Both the position numbers and the translations under genes were made by a program. Below are positions 25,388-33,769 of a stretch of DNA of 64,000 nt, one piece after another. The stretch is from assembly GCF_900141745.1 (NCBI RefSeq), contig NZ_FSRM01000002.1:1426001-1490000 (forward strand), read 5' to 3'. Each line of letters begins with the position of its first letter. Positions within the stretch are counted from its first letter, which is position 1. This DNA comes from Paraburkholderia phenazinium. GTDB taxonomy: Bacteria > Pseudomonadota > Gammaproteobacteria > Burkholderiales > Burkholderiaceae. The notes under the pieces were generated by a model that was given only the letters and a program-made list of their open reading frames with translations, was not told the origin of the DNA and ran no database searches.

Positions 25388-26787
25388 GCAGCTCCACCCG
25401 AAGCGCGAACACATCGGATCGCATCGATCCAATGGTCTGGCGGGTCGCGGTTGTCGTATTGATCGCGCCAATCATGACGCAAGTCGATTCGACTGTCGTA
25501 AACGTAGCGTTGTCGACCATCGGTCAGTCGCTCCACGCGTCGATTGCGTCGGCGCAGTGGATCATCAGCGGCTATCTGCTCGCGATGGCGCTGATGCTGC
25601 CACTTAACGGCTGGCTGGTCGACCGCGTCGGCGCAAAGCGCATTTACCTTGCGTGCTTTGCCGCATTCACACTTGCCTCGCTTCTCTGCGGCGCGGCACG
25701 CACCATGGACGAATTGATCTGTGCCCGGATCGCTCAAGGACTGGCGGGAGGTGTGCTGACGCCGATGACGCAAATGATGATTGCGCGCGTCGCCGGAAAG
25801 AACATGGCGCGTGCAATGGGCTATGTCACCGTGCCTATCCTGGTCGCGCCGGTTGTCGGCCCGGTGCTGGCCGGGGCGATTCTCGCGCACGCCACGTGGC
25901 CCTGGCTGTTTTACCTCAACTTGCCGCTTGGCGTGTTGGGCGTCATCCTGGCGGTTCGACTGCTTCCGCGCGATACGCTGGCAGAGCACAAGCGGCCGTT
26001 TGATTTTCCTGGCTTCCTGTTGATCTCGCCAGGTCTCGTAGGCGTCATCTATGGCCTGCAGAACACGTCTATAACGCTCGGAAAATGCACGTTAGTGGTG
26101 GGTGCGCTGTTTCTCTGCGGCTTTTTCTTTCACTCTATACGTCGCGGCAGCGCGTCGCTGATCGACGTGAGGATTTTCCGCAACCGGATTTTTTCGGTTG
26201 CCGCAGCCACGCAATTCTGCGCGAATGGGATCATGTTTGGACGGCAGCTTCTCATTCCGCTCTACCTCATAACCGGTTGCGCGTTGTCCCCCGCTCAAGC
26301 CGGCTGGCTGATCTCAGCAATCGGGGTTGGGATGATGTGTTCGTTCCCACTAGTAGGATTCCTGACGGACCGGTACGGTTGCCGCGTGGTCTCTGCCGGA
26401 GGCGCAGGCCTCGCCTTTCTTGGCATGCTGCCGTTCCTATGGATGATCGAGCATCAGTTCTCGCCTGTATGGGCAGCACTCAGCCTGTTCGCGGCGGGAG
26501 CGGGGCAGGGAACGATCAATATACCGTCAATCACCGCAGCCTATTCGTCGATTCCGAAAGACAGGATTCCGCTGGCGAATACAGCGTTAAACATCGCGCA
26601 AAGGCTCGGCGCCCCGATTGCGACCACCCTGCTGGCCATGGTCATGTCGCTTACGACGCATGCCACAACGAACGCCGAACCGCAGCGGTTTTTTGTCGTG
26701 TTTATCGTACTCACCGGTTTTCATTTGATGACCGTGGGCGCGGCAAGCTTCCTGCCCTTAAGGATTCATCGCCCCGCGGAATCTTGA
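25384..26787 (+). CDS. DHA2-family multidrug MFS exporter (EmrB/QacA type)
   Basis: 467 residues with 13-14 hydrophobic segments. Helix 1 contains the drug:H+ antiporter-2 signature LDxTxVNVALP-like IMTQVDSTVVNVALSTI. Motif A is GWLVDRVGAKRIYL, and motif C is PVVGPVLAGAI in helix 5. Expected to expel amphipathic toxins or phenolics with proton exchange. Its ATG overlaps the marR stop, so expression is tied to that repressor. No membrane-fusion (EmrA) partner is adjacent. Confidence 0.88.
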   Translation: MSSSTRSANTSDRIDPMVWRVAVVVLIAPIMTQVDSTVVNVALSTIGQSLHASIASAQWIISGYLLAMALMLPLNGWLVDRVGAKRIYLACFAAFTLASLLCGAARTMDELICARIAQGLAGGVLTPMTQMMIARVAGKNMARAMGYVTVPILVAPVVGPVLAGAILAHATWPWLFYLNLPLGVLGVILAVRLLPRDTLAEHKRPFDFPGFLLISPGLVGVIYGLQNTSITLGKCTLVVGALFLCGFFFHSIRRGSASLIDVRIFRNRIFSVAAATQFCANGIMFGRQLLIPLYLITGCALSPAQAGWLISAIGVGMMCSFPLVGFLTDRYGCRVVSAGGAGLAFLGMLPFLWMIEHQFSPVWAALSLFAAGAGQGTINIPSITAAYSSIPKDRIPLANTALNIAQRLGAPIATTLLAMVMSLTTHATTNAEPQRFFVVFIVLTGFHLMTVGAASFLPLRIHRPAES

Positions 26788-26814
26788 GGCGCACGCGACG
26801 AACGGTTCCGTTCA

Positions 26815-27234
26815 TCACTCCCCGATGAGGTGCGCGACGATGTCGCGTGTCTGGGGAAGGCGTCGATGTTCGAACAGGTAGATGCCTTGCCACGTGCCCA
26901 AGGTCATGCGTCCATGTTCGACCGGTATGGAAAGCTGCACCTGGGTGAGGGCCGTGCGCAGATGCGCGGGCATGTCGTCGGGTCCTTCGGTGTCGTGTTC
27001 GTAGCGGGTGAGGTCTTCGGGCGCGAGTGTGCCGAAGTAGGTTTCCAGATCGCGTCGCACGGATGGATCGGCATTCTCCTGAACGAGGAGAGACGCGGAG
27101 GTGTGACGGCAAAACAGCGTCAGGATGCCGGTCTGGACGGACGCTTCATGAACAAACTCACGCACGTCCGCGGTGAATTCAACAAGCCCGCGCGCGGGCG
27201 CTCTGACGTGCAAATGGCGAATGGCTTGGTGCAT
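26815..27234 (-). CDS. yjbQ: YjbQ family protein (UPF0047)
   Basis: 139 residues from an ATG with AGGAGT upstream. It shows the complete UPF0047 pattern: LTLFCRHTSASLLVQENADPSV (about 38-60), then GPDDMPAHLR (about 85-93) and LGTWQGIYLFEHR (about 112-124). The conserved His/Glu/Asp probably bind a metal. E. coli YjbQ has thiamine-phosphate-synthase-like side activity, but the physiological role is unknown. Convergent with the DHA2 exporter (27 bp between stops). Confidence 0.9.
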   Translation of the reverse strand: MHQAIRHLHVRAPARGLVEFTADVREFVHEASVQTGILTLFCRHTSASLLVQENADPSVRRDLETYFGTLAPEDLTRYEHDTEGPDDMPAHLRTALTQVQLSIPVEHGRMTLGTWQGIYLFEHRRLPQTRDIVAHLIGE

Positions 27235-27343
27235 CGAATCGACTCCTGCCTGGCCGGTTTTCGAAGTGTGAAGACGTAGGCGCTGGGGCGCATCGTGCGA
27301 GGAGACGACGGCACCCGCTGCTGCGATGAGTATGCCACGCAGC

Positions 27344-27730
27344 TTACAGGGCCGGACATGACACCACGTTCAGCGGGGCGAGCACGGTGCCGGGCTGCCC
27401 CGCGCCGGCGGGTTGTCCTTGCGGCGGTGTCGAGATCAGACGGGTGCTGTTTGCCGCGGCATTCGCGAGCACATAGAGTTCATGGCCGCCGTCGGGCTGC
27501 CAATAGGCTCGATACACGCTCCCGTCGACGAATACCTGTAACGCGCCGTGCACCGTCTTGCCACCGCCGACGAAATCAACAGGTTCGCCACTGCGTAGCC
27601 GGAAGCCACCATCCGGCTGGTTCGCCCCGCTGGCTCCTACCAGCCTGCCGCATGCGTCGCCCCCATCTGCCGCCCACGCGGCGGTTGAGAGCAGCAAAAC
27701 GGCCAACGGGGCAATCGTCTTCAGTTTCAT
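27344..27730 (-). CDS. Secreted protein of unknown function
   Basis: 128 residues. Sec signal peptide (about 1-21, cut after AAWA), then a mature region with two cysteines (Cys27 and one near the C-terminus, VVSCP) that could form a disulfide. It is rich in Gly, Ala and Pro. No family recognised. ATG preceded by GAGAG. Its promoter shares the 314-bp region with cheV, which runs the other way. Confidence 0.65.
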   Translation of the reverse strand: MKLKTIAPLAVLLLSTAAWAADGGDACGRLVGASGANQPDGGFRLRSGEPVDFVGGGKTVHGALQVFVDGSVYRAYWQPDGGHELYVLANAAANSTRLISTPPQGQPAGAGQPGTVLAPLNVVSCPAL

Positions 27731-27933
27731 GGCGTCAACTCTCTAGTGAGCCCTGCGAAGGGCATTGGGTCGAAAGGCAGCAGCAAGATTCATGACTGCA
27801 CTTTGCAGCGTCTGATGAATACGCGGCGTGCGAAACGCTTTCGTCTAACGTTTATTGCCTGCTCGCAATCGTTTGCGTGTTGCTCGCAAACCCTTAAAGC
27901 GCAGAAAAGCTGCGCAACACGCCCTGATTGCGC

Positions 27934-27960
27934 TGAATTTTGTGCGCAGTGCGCCGATAA
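27934..27960 (+). promoter_or_regulatory. Sigma-28 (FliA) promoter upstream of cheV
   Basis: TGAA (27934-27937), a 15-bp spacer, then GCCGATAA (27953-27960), against the consensus TAAA-N15-GCCGATAA: one mismatch. Transcription would start near 27967-27970, leaving a 75-80 nt leader before ATG 28045. That places cheV in the late flagellar/chemotaxis regulon. Confidence 0.8.
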
Positions 27961-28044
27961 CCAGCTATGAGGCGGGAGCGTTCGATCGGTGTCATGGGCG
28001 ACATCAACGCGCTGTGCCCGGTAATCGAACCCGGAGAATCAGTA

Positions 28045-29031
28045 ATGGCATCAGAATTGCGCGCGACCGATGAACGTACAAGCTTGACCAGCTCGAACAA
28101 GTTCGAATTGCTGCTGTTTCGCCTTGGATCGGTTCCCGATAGCGATGCCCACGAGCTATACGGTATCAACGTCTTCAAGATCCGCGAAATTTCGACCATG
28201 CCGAACGTGACGCCGATTATGGGCGCGTCGGAGTTTGTGATGGGCGCGGTGGATATTCGCGGGCAAATCATTCCGGTGATCGATCTGCCGCGACTGATGG
28301 GCTGTCAGCCGACGCGCGGCCTGAACATCCTGCTGGTTACCGAGTTTGCGCGCTCTACGCAGGCTTTTGCGGTCGAGGAAGTGGACGACATCGTCCGGCT
28401 CGAATGGAACCAGGTGCTGACGGCCGAGGGCGCCGCTGCCGGCAAGTCGGTGACGAGCATTGCGCGTATTGACGGCAACACGGGCGATTCGCGGCTCGCT
28501 CAGGTTATCGACGTCGAGCAGGTCTTGCGCGACGTTTTCCCGACCCAACACCCGGCGGTCGATCCCAATTCGGTCGGCGCACACTTGCGCATGCCGCCCG
28601 GAGCCAAGATTCTCGCGGCGGATGATTCGGGCTTTGCACGCAAGCTGATCGAACAGGCTTTAGGTGCGATCGGCGCGGAGTACATCATGGCCAAAACCGG
28701 TGAAGAAGCCTGGAACATGCTGCAGCAGATCGCGCGCGACGCCCAGGCTCAGAATCTGCGCGCACGCGACAAGGTCGCCCTCGTCCTGACCGACCTCGAA
28801 ATGCCCGAAATGGATGGCTTTACGCTGACCCGGCATATCAAGGGCGATGCGCGTACTCGCGACATTCCGGTTGTGATTCATTCGTCGCTGACCGGAGCCG
28901 CCAACGAAGCGCACGTGAAGAATGCGGGTGCGAACGGATATATCGCCAAGTTCGCGGCCGGTGAACTGGCGCAAGCAATCCGCAAGGCGATCGAGGGGTC
29001 GCTGGACGAGCTTCAGGTGCAGACGGCCTGA
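28045..29031 (+). CDS. cheV: Chemotaxis coupling protein CheV (CheW-REC fusion)
   Basis: Start ATG 28045 (328 residues) is chosen over in-frame ATGs at 27967 and 27994. GGAG lies 8 bases before it, the sigma-28 start point falls at about 27968, and the N-terminus then aligns with enterobacterial CheV. CheW-like domain about 15-170 (FELLLFRLG, ELYGINVFKIREI, VIDLPRLMG). Receiver domain about 188-320, with ADD at the acidic pocket, the phospho-Asp in LVLTDLEMPEMDG, and HSS and KF at the conserved Ser and Lys sites. It couples chemoreceptors to CheA and is tuned by phosphorylation. It stands alone, away from a che operon. Confidence 0.93.
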   Translation: MASELRATDERTSLTSSNKFELLLFRLGSVPDSDAHELYGINVFKIREISTMPNVTPIMGASEFVMGAVDIRGQIIPVIDLPRLMGCQPTRGLNILLVTEFARSTQAFAVEEVDDIVRLEWNQVLTAEGAAAGKSVTSIARIDGNTGDSRLAQVIDVEQVLRDVFPTQHPAVDPNSVGAHLRMPPGAKILAADDSGFARKLIEQALGAIGAEYIMAKTGEEAWNMLQQIARDAQAQNLRARDKVALVLTDLEMPEMDGFTLTRHIKGDARTRDIPVVIHSSLTGAANEAHVKNAGANGYIAKFAAGELAQAIRKAIEGSLDELQVQTA

Positions 29032-29105
29032 GCAGCACGGCGGACCATCACGCGCTTTCGTGGCATCATCTGTGGCACCTCCACTCCACTGCAGGAGCGC
29101 ATGCC

Positions 29106-29393
29106 ATGGCAACGTATATCGTTTTCACCCGCGAAAGCACGCAGGATCAGGCCGAACTCGACATCTATCAGAGCAAGGTGGGCGCAACCTTCAAGGGGCA
29201 TCCCATCAAAATCCTTGCTGCCTATGGTCCGCAGCAGGTGCTCGAGGGTGACGCGCCTGAGGGTGTCGTGATTGTCGAGTTTCCCACCACGGAAGCGGCA
29301 CGCGCCTGGTACGACGGTCCTGAGTATCAGGAAGTCAGGCAGCACCGCTTCAAAGGCTCGAAATATCGCGCCGTTCTCGTCGAAGGCGTTTGA
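29106..29393 (+). CDS. DUF1330 (YCII-like fold) protein
   Basis: 95 residues, the full length of the DUF1330 family: ferredoxin-like dimeric alpha/beta barrel, with AYGPQQVLEGDAPEGVVIVEFP and ARAWYDGPEYQ as family marks. Enzymatic role unknown. AGGAG lies upstream. Separate from cheV by 74 bp. Confidence 0.85.
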   Translation: MATYIVFTRESTQDQAELDIYQSKVGATFKGHPIKILAAYGPQQVLEGDAPEGVVIVEFPTTEAARAWYDGPEYQEVRQHRFKGSKYRAVLVEGV

Positions 29394-29400
29394 GGCGACC

Positions 29401-29420
29401 GGCGCCGCTCTGGCGGCGCC
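29401..29420. terminator. Short GC hairpin between convergent genes
   Basis: GGCGCCGC (29401-29408), loop TCTG, GCGGCGCC (29413-29420). It sits in the 43-bp gap between the DUF1330 gene and the convergent secreted-protein gene. No T-run. Confidence 0.4.
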
Positions 29421-29436
29421 GAATCAGTTTGCCAAG

Positions 29437-30237
29437 CTAGTTCGACAAATGCAGGTTCTTCGTTAGCACCGTACCCGTGTGCGGGCTGATCAGCCAGACG
29501 GCGCGAATATTGGCGTACAGAACCGAGGTTCGGGTCGTGATGTCGGTCGGCTCGTCATCGGTTGGATCGCTGTGTTCGCGCTTATCGCTCAGGTAGGGCG
29601 GCGTCAGGTCACACATCAGCGCAATGGCGAAGTCGCCGTCGACACTGGCGAAGGTCGCTTGCGGGACCGTGAGGTGCGCGCGCACCTTGGTCTTGCTGGA
29701 TGCGTCGAGCTTGAGTTCAACGAGATCGATCTGTTGGACAAATCCTTTCGCTTTGGCTTCCGGGGCTACCACCAGACCGCGTCCGCTTTGCCCGGCGACT
29801 ATTTTCTTAAGCACTATCATGCCCGGCGCGTCGTCGCTTGCCAGATCAGTCTTGACGGTCAGGGAATGGTTTTGCGAACGATAGAGCACGCCGTACGGCA
29901 GCGGTACGACGAAAACCAGATCGTGATCGAGACCGACCTTGGCCAGGTCGAGATTGGGCGGCGGCTTGCGGGCAGGAATCAGTTCGCGTAGACGCTCGGT
30001 CAAGGTGGGCCAGTTCGCATGGACGCGCCCTGTCGCCAGCGTATCTCTAACCGCACCGGGGTCGTCGCCGACAACAGGCCGCGCCGCGAAAATATCCGCG
30101 CGCGGCGAGACTTGCGCCTGGCTCGCAGCCTTGACATCGGAGGCGGCCTGCAAGGATGCGGCATGCGCAAGCGCCTCGAAGCAGAGCAGGGCGCAAGCAG
30201 CGTTGAAGCGAATCAGTCGGGATTTCAGGTTGGACAC
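29437..30237 (-). CDS. Exported protein of unknown function
   Basis: 266 residues from a GTG with GGAGGG upstream. An N-terminal signal peptide (about 1-27, ending AHA) precedes a mature domain predicted to be mostly beta. No transmembrane segment, and only one mature cysteine. A polar insert SDKREHSDPTDDEPTD lies about 45 residues from the C-terminus. No family recognised. Read in the same direction as the ABC permeases at 30319-32051 but on the far side of their end, so it may be read through. Its own promoter is likely. Confidence 0.65.
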   Translation of the reverse strand: MSNLKSRLIRFNAACALLCFEALAHAASLQAASDVKAASQAQVSPRADIFAARPVVGDDPGAVRDTLATGRVHANWPTLTERLRELIPARKPPPNLDLAKVGLDHDLVFVVPLPYGVLYRSQNHSLTVKTDLASDDAPGMIVLKKIVAGQSGRGLVVAPEAKAKGFVQQIDLVELKLDASSKTKVRAHLTVPQATFASVDGDFAIALMCDLTPPYLSDKREHSDPTDDEPTDITTRTSVLYANIRAVWLISPHTGTVLTKNLHLSN

Positions 30238-30318
30238 GACGAAGCCCTCCGGGACGACCGCAGTCTAGCGTAACGGTGACCGGAATGGGCGACGTCTGCG
30301 CCTCGTGAGCTTGCTGAT

Positions 30319-31164
30319 TTACTTCACTGCCCCCAAAGCGAGTCCTTTGACCAGATAGCGCTGCAGCCAGGCAAACACCACGGAAACCGGCAAGGTTGCG
30401 CACAGCGTCGCGGCCATGACCAGATGCCATTCGACGACGTATTTCCCCGCCACCATATCGGTGACCTGCACGGTGAGCGTCTTGTTTTCGGGCGAACGGA
30501 TCAGCGTATAAACCACCGCAAACTCATTCCACGCGTTGATAAACGTAAAGATGGCGGTGACGACAATAGCTGGTACGGCCAACGGCAGGAACACCTTGAA
30601 TACCGCCTTGGCTCTGCCGCAGCCTTCGAGCCACGCCGACTCTTCGAGGTCGCGCGGCACGGTCTGAAAGTATGACGACAGCATCCATACCGCGAACGCA
30701 ATGTTGAACGCCGCGTACGAGACGATGACCGCCAGCTTCGAGTCCACCAGATTGCCGTCGCCGTAGGGAATCATGGCGGCGAGGCGGAACAGGCCGACCA
30801 CCAGCAGGATGGGCGAGAGCATCTGCGTGACGAGCAGGAACTGCCGGTACAAGCCGCGTCCCTTGAACGGAAAGCGCGCGAGGGCATAGGCCGCGGGCAG
30901 GCTGACCGCCAGCGCGAGCGCCATGGAAAGCAGGCTGATCACCACGCTATTGCGCAACGCCACGCCGAAGTTGGCGGCCTCCCACATATCCGCGAAGTTG
31001 CTCCATTGCCAGTGCACCGGCAACCAGCGCGCCGGATAGACGAACACCTCGTTGGCCGGCTTGAGCGCGGTAAACAGCATGATCGCAAACGGGAACAGCA
31101 CCAGGACGATCAGCGGAGAGAGCGCGAGCCAGCACCACAGCGTGCGTTTCATCTTGAGGCTCAT
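30319..31164 (-). CDS. Carbohydrate ABC transporter permease (MalG/UgpE type)
   Basis: 281 residues, six membrane segments. The EAA loop, about 90 residues from the C-terminus, reads EESAWLEGCGRAKAVFKVFLP, matching the E-AA-x-D-G-A pattern of inner-membrane components. The start overlaps the stop of the other permease by four bases. Together with that permease, the ATPase at 34601 and the binding protein at 32197 it forms a complete importer. The sugar is unknown. Confidence 0.9.
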   Translation of the reverse strand: MSLKMKRTLWCWLALSPLIVLVLFPFAIMLFTALKPANEVFVYPARWLPVHWQWSNFADMWEAANFGVALRNSVVISLLSMALALAVSLPAAYALARFPFKGRGLYRQFLLVTQMLSPILLVVGLFRLAAMIPYGDGNLVDSKLAVIVSYAAFNIAFAVWMLSSYFQTVPRDLEESAWLEGCGRAKAVFKVFLPLAVPAIVVTAIFTFINAWNEFAVVYTLIRSPENKTLTVQVTDMVAGKYVVEWHLVMAATLCATLPVSVVFAWLQRYLVKGLALGAVK

Positions 31165-32051
31165 GCGTTCTCTCCTTCTTTTGACGGCTGCATGCGCAGA
31201 TACAGCATCGAAAACGCGAACAGCATGACCAGCATGATCAGCGACACCGCTGCCGCCTGACCCGGACGTCCAAGCCGGAAGCCGACTTCGTATAGGTAAG
31301 TGACGAGGATGTGCGTGCTTTCATCGGGGCCGCCTTGCGTCATGACCCAGATGATCGGAAACGAATTGAACACGTAGATCACATTCAGCAGGATCGCCAT
31401 GTTGACGAACGGTTTGAGCAGCGGCAGCGTCAGCTTGCGGAACTGCTGCCATGCGCTCGCTCCGTCGATACGCGCCGCTTCGTAGATATCGCCCGGTACG
31501 GATGACAAACCGCCCAGCAGGATGGTCACCGTGAACGGAATCGATACGAGAATCCCCACGGCGATCTCGACCGGAAACGCGAGCTCGGGTGTAGCGAGCC
31601 AGTGAATTGGCCCGTCGATGAGGCCGAGCCGGTGCAGCGTGACGTTGACCATGCCGTAGTCGTCATTGAAGGCCCAACGCCACACGACGGCGGTCATCGT
31701 CAGCGACACGGACCACGGCAGCATCACAATGGTGCGTGCTACGCCGCGTCCGTAGAAATCCTGATTAAGCACGAGCGCCACCGGCACGGAGATCAGCACG
31801 GTGCCGCCCACCACAAAGAAGGTCCAGTAGACGGTTCGCCTTAGCGCACCGAGAAATTCCGGATCGGCAAAGACGGTATAGAAATTCTTCAGCCCGGTGA
31901 AGTCACGGATGGCGCCAAAACGCGAAACATCGTGCAGCGACTGATACACGATGTTGAAAATCGGATAGCTGATGATAAACAGCGCCAATATCAAACTAGG
32001 CGCGATCAGCAACCAGGGCGCCGACAGGCGCGGGGAAGCAGGACGGCTCAT
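31161..32051 (-). CDS. Carbohydrate ABC transporter permease (MalF/UgpA type)
   Basis: Start ATG 32051 (296 residues); the upstream extension is not conserved-looking. Six membrane segments and the EAA loop IYEAARIDGASAWQQFRKLTLP about 100 residues from the C-terminus. Couples to the MalK-like ATPase. It is separated from the binding-protein gene upstream by a 145-bp gap with a strong hairpin, a usual device for making more binding protein than permease. Confidence 0.9.
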   Translation of the reverse strand: MSRPASPRLSAPWLLIAPSLILALFIISYPIFNIVYQSLHDVSRFGAIRDFTGLKNFYTVFADPEFLGALRRTVYWTFFVVGGTVLISVPVALVLNQDFYGRGVARTIVMLPWSVSLTMTAVVWRWAFNDDYGMVNVTLHRLGLIDGPIHWLATPELAFPVEIAVGILVSIPFTVTILLGGLSSVPGDIYEAARIDGASAWQQFRKLTLPLLKPFVNMAILLNVIYVFNSFPIIWVMTQGGPDESTHILVTYLYEVGFRLGRPGQAAAVSLIMLVMLFAFSMLYLRMQPSKEGENA

Positions 32052-32131
32052 GCGTGCTCGATCGTAAGTCGCGCCGGACGCTCGATTCAGCCTCGAGGCC
32101 GGTGCAACGGGATGGGCCGGGTACAACACAA

Positions 32132-32159
32132 TGCGCGCCGCTGACAGCAGCGGCGCGCA
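32132..32159 (-). terminator. Intra-operon hairpin between binding-protein and permease genes
   Basis: A perfect 12-bp GC stem (32132-32143 with 32148-32159) and a 4-nt loop. On the minus strand it is followed by TTGTGTTGTA, only moderately U-rich. Most likely a partial terminator or mRNA stabiliser favouring the upstream solute-binding-protein message. Confidence 0.6.
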
Positions 32160-32196
32160 CCGGTCTACATTGACACGTTGTTAAATTACCCTGGCA

Positions 32197-33429
32197 TTAC
32201 TTGCCAAGCGATTCATTTGCCTTTTCGGCTGCCGCGTTAAGCGCAGCGGCCGGCTGGGCCTTGCCAAGGTAGATCGACTGCATGGCGTCGGATACAGCCT
32301 TGGCGGTATCTTCCCAACCCGTGATGGTCGGAGCGAACTTCGCGCTCGGCAGCAGCGCGATGAACGCCTTCGTATCAGGATTGTCGAACGCCGGGTCGGT
32401 CGCTTCGGCCTTGGTGGTCGGCAGGAAACCTTCCGTGCTCGTGAATTTCACACGCGGTTCCTTCGTGAACAGATAGTCGAGGAACTTCCAGGCGCTCTTC
32501 TTCACCTTCGAGTTCTTGAACATCACGATCGAATCCGTCACTGCATACGTGGCGTGCGTCGTGCCCATCGGGATCGGATCGATGCCGTACTTCAGGTTCG
32601 GCGCTTCCTTGGCGATCTGCTTGGAGAGGAACGGTGCCGAGATCACCATGGCGACGCGGCCCTGCTTGAACAGGTTCTGCACGTCTTCACGGCTATAGCC
32701 CGTCACGCCCGGTTCAGTCAGGCCGTCGTCGATCAGCGTCTTGTACAGCGTCGCGGCCTTCACGCCAGCCGGCGAGTTGAACGCAGCTTTGCCGTCCTTG
32801 CCCACCACTTCGCCGCCGTAGCTCCACAGCGCGTAGTAAAAGTAGACATCCGTTTCGATTTCCTTGCCTTGCAGACCGAAGCCGGCAATGCCTTGCGCCT
32901 TCAGCTTCTTCGACGCATCGATCACGTCATTCCAGGTCTTCGGGCCGTTCGGATAACCGACCTTGGCCAGCAGATCCTTGTTGTAGTAGAGCGCGCGGGC
33001 CGAGGCGGCGATCGGCAGGCCGTACACCTTGCCGTTGATCTCGCCCGGAGCGAGGAACGGGCCGATGAAGCGGTTCTTGAAGCTCGCATCCATGTAGCCG
33101 TCGAGCGGCTCAGCCACATCGTCCTTCACGAAGTCGAGCAGCCAGCGTGTGCCGACGATCGCGAGATCGGCGTTGGCGCCACCCGTGATGTCCGTTTGCA
33201 GTTTCTGTTGCAGCGTGTCCCAGCTCACGTCCTCGATCTTGATGGTCGTGCCGGGATTGGCCTTTTCGAAGTCCGAGGCAACTTGCTGGAAGTACGGTGC
33301 GGTGGCGTCGCTGTAATGGGCGACGGTCACGCGGACCGTGTCGGCGTGTGCCGCGACGGCCAAACCTGCACACGCGAGCGCTACGGCAATCTTGCCTAGC
33401 GCGAAGGAAGCACGGGCTTGCAACGACAT
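32197..33429 (-). CDS. ABC-transporter solute-binding protein (sugar, family 1)
   Basis: 410 residues. Sec signal peptide about 1-29 (cleavage after AAHA). The mature part is the two-lobed SBP_bac_1 fold, with VRVTVAHYSD at the first strand and VSWDTLQQKLQTDI, GLPIAASARALYYNKDLL and GRVAMVISAPF as typical stretches. It binds a carbohydrate in the periplasm for the permeases downstream. ATG preceded by AGGAGAGA. It diverges from the SDR-ATPase-RpiR unit. Confidence 0.92.
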   Translation of the reverse strand: MSLQARASFALGKIAVALACAGLAVAAHADTVRVTVAHYSDATAPYFQQVASDFEKANPGTTIKIEDVSWDTLQQKLQTDITGGANADLAIVGTRWLLDFVKDDVAEPLDGYMDASFKNRFIGPFLAPGEINGKVYGLPIAASARALYYNKDLLAKVGYPNGPKTWNDVIDASKKLKAQGIAGFGLQGKEIETDVYFYYALWSYGGEVVGKDGKAAFNSPAGVKAATLYKTLIDDGLTEPGVTGYSREDVQNLFKQGRVAMVISAPFLSKQIAKEAPNLKYGIDPIPMGTTHATYAVTDSIVMFKNSKVKKSAWKFLDYLFTKEPRVKFTSTEGFLPTTKAEATDPAFDNPDTKAFIALLPSAKFAPTITGWEDTAKAVSDAMQSIYLGKAQPAAALNAAAEKANESLGK

Positions 33430-33769
33430 TTCTCTCTCCTGTGTCGATCGGAGTTAACGCTTTAGCGCTTACTCCGGTCCCATCCAACGAAGATGGGGGG
33501 TGGTCTGCTGCCGTCGCCGGCTGCTGGGTTATCAAATTGTTTGAAAAAATCCTACAGGAGTTAAAAAATGTTGTCACGTAGGGTCTACGATATTTTTTAT
33601 CTGGGCCGTTTATGCTTAAGATGCTGTAAAGAAGGCGTATTTTGTGCGGTGCGAAGACGGGCGTAGAATCCGCCGAGGCACTCAGAATAAGCGGTTTGAG
33701 TGGTTTGTGTTGGAAATTTACAGGGTGCGAAGGGTTTTTGGCGCCGGTCAACCGAGGGTGAGGGAAGAC
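33430..33769. promoter_or_regulatory. Divergent control region of the carbohydrate ABC locus
   Basis: 340 bp between the binding-protein gene (minus) and the SDR gene (plus), with an AT-rich core at 33533-33615. Two small perfect inverted repeats stand out: TCCT-AC-AGGA at 33550-33559, and CGTAG-GGT-CTACG at 33577-33589. They are 17 bp apart on the same side of the AT-rich stretch, so they are plausible operators for the RpiR-type regulator at 35752. No coding capacity was seen. Confidence 0.5.

Noticed and set aside
27967..28044. ATGs at 27967 and 27994 as start of cheV
   Set aside because: The first coincides with the predicted sigma-28 transcription start and neither has a good ribosome-binding site; ATG 28045 has both spacing and family alignment.
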